From Leptolyngbya sp. Cla-17 (GTDB lineage: Bacteria; Cyanobacteriota; Cyanobacteriia; Leptolyngbyales; Leptolyngbyaceae): a stretch of DNA of 64,000 bases. The stretch lies in contig NZ_JAEVYN010000001.1 in NCBI RefSeq assembly GCF_016807185.1, forward strand, positions 682,001 through 746,000, written 5' to 3'. This document shows positions 41,767 through 50,748 of the stretch, piece by piece (position 1 is the stretch's first letter; each line of letters starts with the position of its first letter). A program made the translations under genes and the position numbers. The notes below the pieces were generated by a model. The model searched no databases and was not told where the DNA came from. It saw only the letters and a program-made list of their open reading frames with translations.

Positions 41767-42828
41767 ATGCATCTCCTCTCCCAATGGGTTAACCGACGCG
41801 ATACCCAAAAGCTATTACTTCTGGTGCTTACCATCGTTGCCCTGCTCATGATGCTACGGCTCCTTTTGAGTGGATTGACCAATCAACAAATCCAACAGCC
41901 TGTTTCATTCAAGCCCTTGCCCAATCCCGCATCTAGCGCCCAACAGGTACAGGTTGGTTTTTACCCTATCAATGTTTATGGACTAGATATTTCTAGTAAT
42001 ACTTATTACCTTGACACCTACATCTGGTTCAAATGGAAAGGCGCAATCGATCCAATCGCCGATTTAGAACTGGTTAACTCAGTAGATGATTGGGGCATGA
42101 CGCAAAAGCTGGGATATGAAAAGCCACAAAAACAGCCCGATGGCAGCCAATACCAAATCATTCGGGTAGAAGGGCGATTTTTTCAGCCGTTTAGCTTGGC
42201 TAAATATCCGCTCGATCGTCAGCGGCTTGGAGTCACTTTAGAAAACTCCATCTACACCTCCAAAGATTTGGTTTACTTAGCCGATCAGAAAGACTCTGGC
42301 TACGCCGAATTGTTATCGATACAAGGCTGGCAAATTAATGGCTGGGAAATGCAGAACCTTGCTCATAATTACCCAAGCAATTTTGGGTTGGCAGTGCCCG
42401 ACCTAGCTCCCTATTCTGCTATCCGCTATGAGTTGCTTGTGGGAAGACCGTTAAACTACTTCATTTGGAAGCTATTACTGCCGTTAATTATTGTGTTAGT
42501 TGCGGGTTGGGGTGCGTTATTGCTCCATCCCAGTTATGTGGAATCGCGCATTGCCATCCCATTCACAGCCCTGCTGACGATCGTTTTTTTGCAACAATCC
42601 TATTCCGACGCCTTGCCAGAAGTGGGCTATTTAGTGCTGCTGGATAAGATCTACGCCCTTTCGTATCTACTGATTATTGCCACGATTATGGAAACCATCG
42701 TTACAGCCGACTGGGCTAAAACTCAGCAATCAGAAGCGATCGCCCGTGTGAAAAAGCTTGATCGCCCTTTTTTAATTGCCCAATGCACAATATTACTCCT
42801 AGGAGTCTTCCTGCTAATCAAACTGTAA
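41767..42828 (+). CDS. Pentameric ligand-gated ion channel (Cys-loop superfamily) homologue
   Basis: A 353-residue protein. The N-terminal hydrophobic segment (about 14-36) is a signal/anchor, followed by a beta-rich extracellular domain (about 50-225) and four transmembrane helices (about 229-250, 258-280, 288-311, 330-350). The pro-loop signature is KYPLDRQRLGVTLEN, equivalent to the F-P-x-D motif of GLIC/ELIC; the Cys pair is absent, as in other bacterial members. RPLNYFIWKLLLPLIIVLV begins M1, and ESRIAIPFTALLTIVFLQQS with SDALP forms M2 and the M2-M3 loop. These channels are gated by protons or small ligands. Ion selectivity is not decided here; a Glu precedes M2. Confidence 0.8.
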   Translation: MHLLSQWVNRRDTQKLLLLVLTIVALLMMLRLLLSGLTNQQIQQPVSFKPLPNPASSAQQVQVGFYPINVYGLDISSNTYYLDTYIWFKWKGAIDPIADLELVNSVDDWGMTQKLGYEKPQKQPDGSQYQIIRVEGRFFQPFSLAKYPLDRQRLGVTLENSIYTSKDLVYLADQKDSGYAELLSIQGWQINGWEMQNLAHNYPSNFGLAVPDLAPYSAIRYELLVGRPLNYFIWKLLLPLIIVLVAGWGALLLHPSYVESRIAIPFTALLTIVFLQQSYSDALPEVGYLVLLDKIYALSYLLIIATIMETIVTADWAKTQQSEAIARVKKLDRPFLIAQCTILLLGVFLLIKL

Positions 42829-42894
42829 ACCTCCTCCTCCGGAGTTTTTCAATTAATCACTGTAGTTTGTTGAAAGGCAGATTGGCAAAAGACT

Positions 42895-45270
42895 ATGGCG
42901 CAGGATTGGCACCGATTAACAGTGAACTGGAACCCTTGGCGATGGAACGTTGCAAGGCGACATGCCAGGTTTTTGAAAGGGTTGCTGGGATTGGGAATCG
43001 TCGTGTTGACGGTGCGATCGCTGCCCTATCTCGCGCCCATTCGAGCCAGTGACCTTGTGCAAACGCAACAGGCAGCTGAATTCGTTGATCGCAACGGGTT
43101 ACCGCTAGGAACGGTGCTAACTCGTGACCAAGACCATACGGTGTCAGTGTCTCTAGCTCAGGTGTCGCCTCAGTTTCTCCAGGCAATTGTTGCCGCTGAA
43201 GACCAGCGGTTTTACCAGCATGGTGCACTCGATGAGCGGGCAATCGTGCGATCGCTGCTAGAAGCCCTTCAGGCAAAGCAAATCGTCAGCGGTGCCTCCA
43301 CCATTACGATGCAACTGGCGCGAATGCTGGATGGGTCTCCTCGCACTGCCCAAGCGAAGCTGCAAGAAATTTGGACATCCTGGCGGCTCAGCGCAGGCAT
43401 GAGCAAAGCCGAAATTTTGCAGGCCTACCTAAACCGTTTGCCTATGGGCAGCAACATTTACGGCGTGGAAGCGGCATCTCGCATTTACTTTGGCATCCCT
43501 GCTAGCGATTTAACTTTGGCTCAGGCGAGTTTGCTGGCTGCTATTCCTAACGATCCCAATCGCCTCAATCCCTATGATCACTTGCTGTCACTGAAGAATC
43601 GTCAAGTTTACGTCCTCGATCGCATGGTGCAAGATGGCTACATTACTCGTGCTCAAAGCGATCGCGCCTATACCGAAGCTACCGCCCTCCAGTCCCGCCA
43701 GCAGGGCATTATTGCGGCACCTCACTTCTTGTTTTGGTTAGCAGATCAGCTTCCTGCCAATCATCCCGCTCAAGTTCGCACGACCCTCGACCGTCCCCTT
43801 CAGCAATTTGTCGAAACTCAAGTACTGCAAGTCATTCGCAGCCTTGCCCCTCATAATGCTCACCATGCAGCCGTGTTGGTGCTAGACAACCCAACGGGCG
43901 AGGTGCTGGCATATGTGGGATCACCGGATTATTTTGCCAGAGCACAACTGGGGCAAAACGACGGCGTACAGGCATTGCGCCAACCCGGTTCGACGCTCAA
44001 ACCGTTTCTCTATCAGCTTGCTCTGGAAAACCGGACGATCCAGCCCAATACCATCCTGGCAGATGTGCCCACTCGCTACGCCATTCCTGGAGCGCGACTA
44101 TACAGCCCGTCCGATTACAGCGAAACCTTTCAGGGTCCCGTGCGAGTGCGACTTGCCTTGGCAAATTCTCTGAATGTGCCAGCCGTCAAAATTCTAGAAA
44201 AAGTAGGTGTGGGTGCTTTCCTCGATCGCCTGCATCAACTTGGCTTTAGTCATCTAACTCAGCCTCCAGAACACTATGGCTTGGGACTCACCCTTGGCAG
44301 TGGTGAAGTGAGCCTGTGGGAATTGGCGCAGGCGTATTTGACTCTGGCAAGGCAGGGGAAGGGGACGGAGTTGAGAGTGCGGAGTATGGAATCCACTCAA
44401 TCTACCCTGAACCCTGAACTCCGAACCCCGAACTCCCCTTCTACTTGGCGCTTAGTCACGGATATGCTGAGCGATCGCCATGCGCGTGCGCGTGCATTTG
44501 GCGTAGATTCATTGCTGACGTTACCCTTTTCGGCGGCGGTTAAAACAGGCACATCGTCTGATTACCGAGATACTTGGACTGTGGGTTTCACTACAAATTA
44601 CACCGTGGCAGTATGGGTGGGAAACTTCGACAGTGCACCGATGCAGAAGGTGTCGGGAGTGATGGGAGCGGCTCCCTTGTGGAACCGGATTATGCTACAT
44701 CTGCACGAACAGCAAGAACCAAAACCATTTCAAGCACCCACTGGACTGGTGCAGCGTCCGATTTGTGCGGTGTCGGGGGCGCGTCCTACTCCCGCTTGTC
44801 CGGCTGTGGTGCAGGAGTATCTGTTTCCTGAAGATTTGGCGGCGTATGAAAAACCGGGCGATCGCTTTTTCCCCACTGCTCAGGGCAACAATAGTGCATC
44901 CACACAGTTGAAGCTGCCAGCAGAATACAATGAATGGCTAGCACGACAGCCCAAAGACGCGATCAGTTCAACGGCAATGGGGTTGCGAATTGTTTCTCCC
45001 CGCAGTAATGATGTGTTTGTGATTGGCAAAAACGATGCCTCCCAACGATTAGAGTTTAAGCTGGCAGGCGCTTCCAAGACAGCAACGGAATGGCGACTCA
45101 ATGGTCAGCCGTTGACCACATCCACGTCTAGCTCGTTCTTTTGGAAACCTCAAGCGGGCACTTGGACTCTACAGGTAAAGCAAGGTCAGCAGACGGATCA
45201 GATTAGGTTTGAGGTACAGACAGCAGAGGCTAAACCGACTCGCAAGGGATTCTCCTTTGCCCCAAAATAA
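42895..45270 (+). CDS. pbpC: Penicillin-binding protein 1C
   Basis: A 791-residue class A PBP with a single N-terminal membrane helix (about 25-40). The GT51 transglycosylase domain has AAEDQRFYQHGALDERAIVR (Glu102) and ASTITMQLARML. The transpeptidase domain has the S-x2-K of GSTLKPF (Ser366), S-x-N at Ser425 (NSLNVPAV) and KTGT at Lys550. The last 90 residues (RIVSPRSNDVFVIG onwards) are the BiPBP_C beta domain typical of PBP1C. It polymerises and crosslinks peptidoglycan in the periplasm. About 33 residues (485-517) are encoded by a heptamer-repeat insertion before the KTGT motif; the frame is kept. It begins 66 bp after the ion channel gene. Confidence 0.93.
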   Translation: MAQDWHRLTVNWNPWRWNVARRHARFLKGLLGLGIVVLTVRSLPYLAPIRASDLVQTQQAAEFVDRNGLPLGTVLTRDQDHTVSVSLAQVSPQFLQAIVAAEDQRFYQHGALDERAIVRSLLEALQAKQIVSGASTITMQLARMLDGSPRTAQAKLQEIWTSWRLSAGMSKAEILQAYLNRLPMGSNIYGVEAASRIYFGIPASDLTLAQASLLAAIPNDPNRLNPYDHLLSLKNRQVYVLDRMVQDGYITRAQSDRAYTEATALQSRQQGIIAAPHFLFWLADQLPANHPAQVRTTLDRPLQQFVETQVLQVIRSLAPHNAHHAAVLVLDNPTGEVLAYVGSPDYFARAQLGQNDGVQALRQPGSTLKPFLYQLALENRTIQPNTILADVPTRYAIPGARLYSPSDYSETFQGPVRVRLALANSLNVPAVKILEKVGVGAFLDRLHQLGFSHLTQPPEHYGLGLTLGSGEVSLWELAQAYLTLARQGKGTELRVRSMESTQSTLNPELRTPNSPSTWRLVTDMLSDRHARARAFGVDSLLTLPFSAAVKTGTSSDYRDTWTVGFTTNYTVAVWVGNFDSAPMQKVSGVMGAAPLWNRIMLHLHEQQEPKPFQAPTGLVQRPICAVSGARPTPACPAVVQEYLFPEDLAAYEKPGDRFFPTAQGNNSASTQLKLPAEYNEWLARQPKDAISSTAMGLRIVSPRSNDVFVIGKNDASQRLEFKLAGASKTATEWRLNGQPLTTSTSSSFFWKPQAGTWTLQVKQGQQTDQIRFEVQTAEAKPTRKGFSFAPK
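44349..44446 (+). repeat. Heptamer repeat in frame inside pbpC, with purine and pyrimidine halves
   Basis: The left half has purine-rich units (GGACGGA, GTTGAGA, GTGCGGA, GTATGGA). The right half has pyrimidine-rich units (CCTGAAC, TCCGAAC, CCCGAAC) that are near inverted copies, so a hairpin can form. The frame stays open across it and the encoded segment TELRVRSMESTQS... is low complexity. Confidence 0.7.
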
Positions 45271-45272
45271 AT

Positions 45273-46763
45273 CTAAAACTGGCGTGTCCAGTCGTGCCAA
45301 CGTTCTATCACCACTTTGGTTTGGGTGAAAAATTCCACGGCGTGGTGCCCTTGCCCATGCAGGTCGCCAAAAAAGCTATCTTTCCAACCGCTAAAGGGAA
45401 ACTGCGCCATGGGAGCTGCCACGCCAATGTTGATGCCAATATTTCCCGCTTCGGCTTCGTAGCGAAATTTACGGGCTGCCGCACCGCTAGAAGTAAATAA
45501 ACACGCCATATTGCCATATTGCCCCTGGTTGATTAGCGCGATCGCCTTGTCAATGGTATCTAAGTGAATCAAACTCAGCACGGGACCAAAAATTTCAGTT
45601 TTTGCCAAATCGCCTAAAGGATTTATATCTTGCAGAATGGTGGGACGCACAAAATAACCATGCTCGTAGCCCGAAATTTTGGGATGCCGACCATCAACTA
45701 GAGCCGTTGCGCCTTCATCAACGCCCTGCTGAATCAGACGTTCAATTCGGTTTTTGCTGTCAGTCGTGATCACCGATCCCATTTGAATTCCGTCATCCAG
45801 TCCATAGCCGACGGTACGAGTTTGAGCTACCTCCGCGATCGCTTCAGTAAACGGTTGCTTCGCTGCTCCCACAGTGATTGCCACGGATGCTGCCAAGCAC
45901 CGCTGTCCGGCACAGCCAAAGGCACTATCTGCCATAATTCGCGTGGTCGTAGCAATATCCGCATCAGGTAGCACAATTACCGGATTTTTCGCCCCACCCT
46001 GACACTGGGCACGCTTGCCGTTCGCTGCTGCCCGACTGTATACATACTTGGCAACGGGGGTAGACCCGACAAAGCTAATGGCACGGATTGCGGAATGATC
46101 TAGCAAGGCATCTACAACGACTTTCGTGCCATTCACCAAATTCACCACACCCGCTGGTAAGCCTGTTTGCTCAATCAACTGCACCAGTTTTTGCAAGGTC
46201 AGCGGCACTTTTTCGGACGGCTTAAGGATCACCGTGTTGCCACAGGCGATCGCGTAGGGCATAAACCAAAAGGGAATCATTGCGGGAAAGTTGAACGGGC
46301 AAATAATACCCACTACACCCAACGGTTGCCGGATCATAAACTCGTCAATGCCTCTCGCAATATCCTCCGAGTTGTAGCCCTGCATTAACATTGGAATGCC
46401 ACAGGCAACTTCCACATTTTCGATCGCGCGACGCAACTCACCTTTGGACTCTGCCAGCGTTTTGCCGCATTCTATGGTGATGGTTTTCGCCAAGTCATCC
46501 AGGTGTTCTTCAAGCAAAACTTTGAGTTTGAACAGGTATTGAACGCGATCGCCTGCCGGAACCCTGCGCCATGTAGTAAATGCCTGTTGCGCTGCCTGCA
46601 CTGCCTGATCCACTTCTTTCGCTTCCGACAACGGCACTTTACCTAATATTTCTACGGTCGCCGGATTTATTATCTCTAAAAACTCAGTCGCGTTCGAGTT
46701 AACCCATTCACCATTGACATAATTTTGTAACAAAGTAAATCCACCCATCAAATCACCCATCAC
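45273..46763 (-). CDS. mmsA: CoA-acylating methylmalonate-semialdehyde dehydrogenase
   Basis: A 496-residue aldehyde dehydrogenase closest to MMSDH: LQNYVNGEWVNSNATEFLEI, ICPFNFPAMIPFWFMPYAIA, ILKPSEKVPLT and the catalytic Cys in GCAGQRCLAAS, followed by VAPMAQFPFSGWKDSFFGD-type C-terminal signatures. MMSDH converts (methyl)malonate semialdehyde and CoA to propionyl- or acetyl-CoA, in valine or inositol breakdown. None of the other genes of those pathways is adjacent. A start five codons downstream (46748) is equally plausible. It is convergent with pbpC, 2 bp between stops. Confidence 0.88.
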   Translation of the reverse strand: MMGDLMGGFTLLQNYVNGEWVNSNATEFLEIINPATVEILGKVPLSEAKEVDQAVQAAQQAFTTWRRVPAGDRVQYLFKLKVLLEEHLDDLAKTITIECGKTLAESKGELRRAIENVEVACGIPMLMQGYNSEDIARGIDEFMIRQPLGVVGIICPFNFPAMIPFWFMPYAIACGNTVILKPSEKVPLTLQKLVQLIEQTGLPAGVVNLVNGTKVVVDALLDHSAIRAISFVGSTPVAKYVYSRAAANGKRAQCQGGAKNPVIVLPDADIATTTRIMADSAFGCAGQRCLAASVAITVGAAKQPFTEAIAEVAQTRTVGYGLDDGIQMGSVITTDSKNRIERLIQQGVDEGATALVDGRHPKISGYEHGYFVRPTILQDINPLGDLAKTEIFGPVLSLIHLDTIDKAIALINQGQYGNMACLFTSSGAAARKFRYEAEAGNIGINIGVAAPMAQFPFSGWKDSFFGDLHGQGHHAVEFFTQTKVVIERWHDWTRQF

Positions 46764-47081
46764 TTTGCAGTTCTCTTACCTGCTGCTGAATTCGTCTATC
46801 AGAACAGCCTAACGACTCACCAACTGACTCCATGAACAAGAATGTGGTTCAACAAAGAAAGTTGAGCAGTTGAGGCACGTACTGAAGATAGCCTTCAAAT
46901 GGAGAAGCAATCGCGGTAGAAGTTGTCCTATCGATAACCTTATCCAGAGACAACATTACTGTACTGTAACAACACGCTCTTACAAGAAGTTATCTTGCCT
47001 GGGATCTCAACTAGCGCCAAAAGTGAATAGCATATTGCGGTTATTTCAAACGTTCTTTTCGGTATGACCTATTATTCATCT
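46764..47081. other. Intergenic region
   Basis: About 320 bases between the aldehyde dehydrogenase start and the kinase stop. A 66-codon plus-strand frame (46870-47067) lacks a ribosome-binding site and has non-protein-like composition. I see no RNA gene or repeat; it mainly holds the mmsA upstream region. Confidence 0.5.
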
Positions 47082-48455
47082 TCAGGTAATCGGTAAATTT
47101 AGCCAATTACTCAAGATTTGAGCGAGCCAGTCAAGTTCTGGAGCCGTCAAACTGTCTACATTACCCAGTGGAAATTTCTTTGTTCCTACCCAAATGTCAA
47201 GTTGAGAAGGGACTGCGATCTTATACCCATTAGAACCTCTCTCATATGAAAGACGAGTGAGTTCAATTTTCACAATGGTCTGTCGAGAGGCGATGAGCGG
47301 TAGTAAATTCTTCAACCCTAATACTTCATAGGTGAGAAAAATTTCTGATTGAGTAATCTGCAATCTGACTGTTCCAAATAAAGCGACGAGAATCCGCCAA
47401 ATAGGCGCAATACAAAAATACAAGTGAAAAATTACAGCTGCGGTAAAGAACCAGCCTAAATCCCAAGTCGAAATCCTCATGGAAGATATTATCATCACGG
47501 TTACCAAGGCTCTCAATGCAATTGATCCAATCAAAGACATTAGATCAGTATGAAAACCGCGCGGCGGAATGAGAATCTCCAACGTCTGTTGAGTATTTGT
47601 CACTTGCACTTTGCTACCAACGGGTTTGGCAAGAGTTGCTAAACTACCTTTTCGTGAAGTTGGTTTTTCTAAAGCGTTTAATGCCTGCTTCACAGATTTC
47701 AGCCGGAGATCGGTGCTTGGCTCTGTCAACCATTTCAACCAGTCGATTGAATTTGGGCTGAGATTGACTCTATCCTCAAACAGAATCCGCATCTCTCGCT
47801 GTGGTAGTTGGTCGGGATGCTGTCCCGTTGCCAGATAAATGAGCGTTGCGCCTAGAGCGTAAAGATCTGACGGGGGGATGGACTGACCACCAAATTGTTC
47901 AGGAGGCATATAGCCATAGGTGCCAACGATTGTTCTTGTCCCACCGTGAACTGCTGTTTGGACGGAACCAAAATCAATCAGGTAAACCTGCCCAAGGTGA
48001 TTTCCGGTGCGATCGCCTAGCAAGATATTGCTGGGTTTAAGGTCTCGATGGACGACAGCAGGTTGGCGATGATGAAGGTAATCCAGAATGCCTAATAGTT
48101 CTTTGGCAATTACCTGTAACTCTTCCTCACTAAAGGTACGACCAGACTGTATCCAGTCCTGTAACGATCGCGCAGCAATGTGAGATTGAACTAATGCAAA
48201 GCCTTTTCCTAGCTTAGTCTCAACCTCGAAGTAATCAAGATATTTAGGAATGGCAGGATGGTCGAGAGCTTTGAGAACTTCTGCTTCTCGTTCAAACAGT
48301 TTCAAATCATCCCAGGTAAAGTCAGGACCAAACAGCAGCAATTTGACGACAACAGACAAGCCTGTTTGCAAATCGCTTGCCAAAAATGTTCTTCGACCCG
48401 TCTGACGACCCAGCAGAGATTGAATACGATAGCGATCGTGTAAAATCTGAGCCAT
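47082..48455 (-). CDS. Ser/Thr protein kinase with C-terminal membrane domain
   Basis: A Hanks-type kinase (about 1-265) with VVVKLLLFG (Lys), FEREAEVLKAL, VVHRDLKPSNILLG, LIDFGSVQT and YMPPEQFGG. The G-loop is degraded (LLGRQTGRRTFLA), which is common in this cyanobacterial group. A linker is followed by two hydrophobic helices (LMSLIGSIALRALVTVMIIS and WFFTAAVIFHLYFCIAPIW) and a beta-rich soluble tail. Start at 48455 is used, with GGTGA seven bases upstream; MGEL at 48467 and an earlier ATG are possible. Likely membrane-anchored. Confidence 0.88.
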   Translation of the reverse strand: MAQILHDRYRIQSLLGRQTGRRTFLASDLQTGLSVVVKLLLFGPDFTWDDLKLFEREAEVLKALDHPAIPKYLDYFEVETKLGKGFALVQSHIAARSLQDWIQSGRTFSEEELQVIAKELLGILDYLHHRQPAVVHRDLKPSNILLGDRTGNHLGQVYLIDFGSVQTAVHGGTRTIVGTYGYMPPEQFGGQSIPPSDLYALGATLIYLATGQHPDQLPQREMRILFEDRVNLSPNSIDWLKWLTEPSTDLRLKSVKQALNALEKPTSRKGSLATLAKPVGSKVQVTNTQQTLEILIPPRGFHTDLMSLIGSIALRALVTVMIISSMRISTWDLGWFFTAAVIFHLYFCIAPIWRILVALFGTVRLQITQSEIFLTYEVLGLKNLLPLIASRQTIVKIELTRLSYERGSNGYKIAVPSQLDIWVGTKKFPLGNVDSLTAPELDWLAQILSNWLNLPIT

Positions 48456-48702
48456 GAGTTCACCCATAGTTTTTGCGATCAAGAGGTAATAGGATGGTTC
48501 TGATTCTCCCTACAATCTATCCGCTTGCTATTGTGCTTTTTGACAATTATTATTCACATCTATGTCAATCGTAAAACTCTTTACCTCCGCTACTGACCAC
48601 TCCTTCTCCGGCTACGTCTCAATCGAGGAATGAAGCGATCGAACAACACCTTATGTTGGTACTCAAAAGCGGTATTCTGGAAGGCGTGTTAAGGACAGTA
48701 AA

Positions 48703-49908
48703 TTGGGTATGGCAACGATCTTTAGAAATGCACATCTGCTAGACCCCATGCAGGGTTTGGAAGGGCGCGGCGATGTGCTGGTGGAAAACGGCAAAATTGT
48801 TGGCGTGCTGCAAGATGATTCCGCGATCGGCAAAATTGTACCTATCCTGGTGCCCCAGTGGGATACCCAAATCATTGACCTGGCAGGAGCTTTCCTTTCT
48901 CCCGGCTGGATGGATATTCATACTCATGTCTTTAACACGATTGGCGATTTTTGCCTGTCTGCCGATGATGTTGGTATCCGTTCTGGCGTGACTACCATTG
49001 CCGATGCTGGCACCTCCAGCATTCTCACCTTTGATGCGTTTTATCAAACGGCGATCGCCACTGCAAAAACGCGGGTTTTCTCCTTCATGAACCCCTCTTT
49101 GCTATATATTGCCACCTCAGACCTGATTGCCCATCAGCTAGAAATTGTTGCTAACCCACGAAACCAGGATATAGATCGCGCTGCGGCGGTCGTGGAAGCC
49201 CACCGAGATGTGATTGTTGGCTTTCATGTGCGTCCCGTTCGCCAGCGCGGCGAAACGACTTCTCCAATGTTGGAAACTGCAAAAAAACTAGCAGAACTGT
49301 TTTCACTGCCGCTGCTGGTGCATCTAGGACGTTTTCCGCAGGAAGAAGTGGTGCCTTCAGCAGAGCTATTGCCTCAGCTTAAAGCAGGAGACATCGTGAC
49401 TCACTGTTTTCAACCAGATGATACGCTGTTTGACTCAGACTATAAACTGTTGCCTGTTGCAAAGGATGCGATTGATCGTGGTGTTCTGTTAGATGTTAGC
49501 TACAGCAATGCAGACTGCTCTACTGAAACCGCGAAAGCCGCGATCGCGCAGGGCATTTTACCCAATATTCTTTCTACTAATCTCAACGGCTCCAACGTCA
49601 AAATTGCAGACAGTTTAGCAACAGTCATGACCCGGTTTGTGAATTTAGGACTTTCTCTGAGCGAAGTGATAGAAAGAGTCACCTATCAGCCAGCTGCAGC
49701 ACTTGGTAAATCGAGTCAACTAGGTGGTTTCAAGCCAGGTCAACTGGCAGATTTCACTGTTTTTGAGTGGGAAGATAAACCCACAACTTTGAAAGATGGC
49801 AGTAGTACGATGACCGTTCCGCAGCTATTGAAAGTAAAAGGGGTTTGCCGAAGTGGAGAATATCTTCACATTGAGCGATCGCCATTTGAATCAGAACCCC
49901 TCAGCTAG
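48703..49908 (+). CDS. Amidohydrolase/deacetylase-family metallohydrolase (dihydroorotase-like)
   Basis: A 401-residue metal-dependent amidohydrolase: the N-terminal strands (FRNAHLLDPMQGLEGRGDVL) precede PGWMDIHTHVF (His-x-His metal pair), GVTTIADAGTSSI, LLVHLGRFPQEE and VTHCFQPDD. It resembles the EF0837/AHA3915-type amidohydrolases, which carry out N-deacetylation or hydantoin-like hydrolysis; the exact substrate is unknown. The TTG at 48703 has AAGGA seven bases upstream; the ATG at 48709 is nearly equivalent. It stands alone, divergent from the kinase gene. Confidence 0.85.
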   Translation: MGMATIFRNAHLLDPMQGLEGRGDVLVENGKIVGVLQDDSAIGKIVPILVPQWDTQIIDLAGAFLSPGWMDIHTHVFNTIGDFCLSADDVGIRSGVTTIADAGTSSILTFDAFYQTAIATAKTRVFSFMNPSLLYIATSDLIAHQLEIVANPRNQDIDRAAAVVEAHRDVIVGFHVRPVRQRGETTSPMLETAKKLAELFSLPLLVHLGRFPQEEVVPSAELLPQLKAGDIVTHCFQPDDTLFDSDYKLLPVAKDAIDRGVLLDVSYSNADCSTETAKAAIAQGILPNILSTNLNGSNVKIADSLATVMTRFVNLGLSLSEVIERVTYQPAAALGKSSQLGGFKPGQLADFTVFEWEDKPTTLKDGSSTMTVPQLLKVKGVCRSGEYLHIERSPFESEPLS

Positions 49909-50131
49909 CCAACTGGAAGCGTCCGCTGTAGTGTAAAAAGTAAAGAACAATAGTCAAAACCGGGTAGAAGCGTTACGACCCCTCTAACCCGGCTCCAGTA
50001 CCTTTATATATTTACTTGCTAGCTTCAACTATGAATCACCAAATCTTGTCAAGGTGATAGATGTTTAAGCAGCAGTATGAATCTTCCGAATGCGGACTGA
50101 AGCTATTGCAGTCCACTCCTGAAATCTTGAC

Positions 50132-50578
50132 CTAACTACCACCCGCTTTACCTAAGTCCAAAGCTTTTTTCACGAGATCGTCCGTCACATTCCCGGCTCC
50201 AGAGCCAGCAGGATTGATATCTTTAGCCATGTCTGTATAGTCAATTTGATCGTTAGCAGACATCGTAGGCACCGCCACTTCTGCGGGTGTAGACACCTCA
50301 AGCTCAGGGGCAACCAGGGCTTCAGCTTCAGCAGCACCGACCGCACCCGTGCTCATTCCTTGAGCAGCTGCGTAATCTGCGCCAACATCCACACTAAGAT
50401 CCTTCGTGTCACCCTCGGCGATCGATTCCTTCAGCATCTCTGCATCCAGATTTTGCGTAGTGTCTGTTTTATCGACCAAATCGGGAACAACTTCTTTATC
50501 GTTAGAAATGCCAGGGATCGAACTATCTTGAACAGCATTTTTAATCGCGTCTGTTACATTTTTAACAACGTCTGCCAT
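50132..50578 (-). CDS. Acidic Ala/Asp-rich hypothetical protein (148 aa)
   Basis: An acidic, probably intrinsically disordered protein rich in Ala, Asp, Glu, Val and Thr, without Cys or Trp and without a membrane segment. The ATG at 50578 has AGGAGATAAGTT upstream, a strong ribosome-binding site. The first 20 residues (MADVVKNVTDAIKNAVQDSS) and last 20 form possible amphipathic helices. No known family. Upstream of it is divergent space with the WG-repeat gene. Could be a chaperone-like or structural small protein. Confidence 0.6.
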   Translation of the reverse strand: MADVVKNVTDAIKNAVQDSSIPGISNDKEVVPDLVDKTDTTQNLDAEMLKESIAEGDTKDLSVDVGADYAAAQGMSTGAVGAAEAEALVAPELEVSTPAEVAVPTMSANDQIDYTDMAKDINPAGSGAGNVTDDLVKKALDLGKAGGS

Positions 50579-50748
50579 AACTTATCTCCTAAATAAAATT
50601 AAAGTTGTTTTATAAAGCAAATTTACCAGTGCGCTTTGGTGATCTATAAGACTCTTAGGACAGAGACTTTACCTCAGTCTTCAGGAAGAGACGAGCGAAG
50701 GAATGGGGCTAATCTTTCTAGCTGTTTCATAAATTGTAATTAACAACG

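Noticed and set aside
49951..49995. Imperfect stem CCGGGTAG / CTAACCCGG downstream of the amidohydrolase
   Set aside because: Bulged stem with no following T tract; could be a terminator but the evidence is too weak to list.
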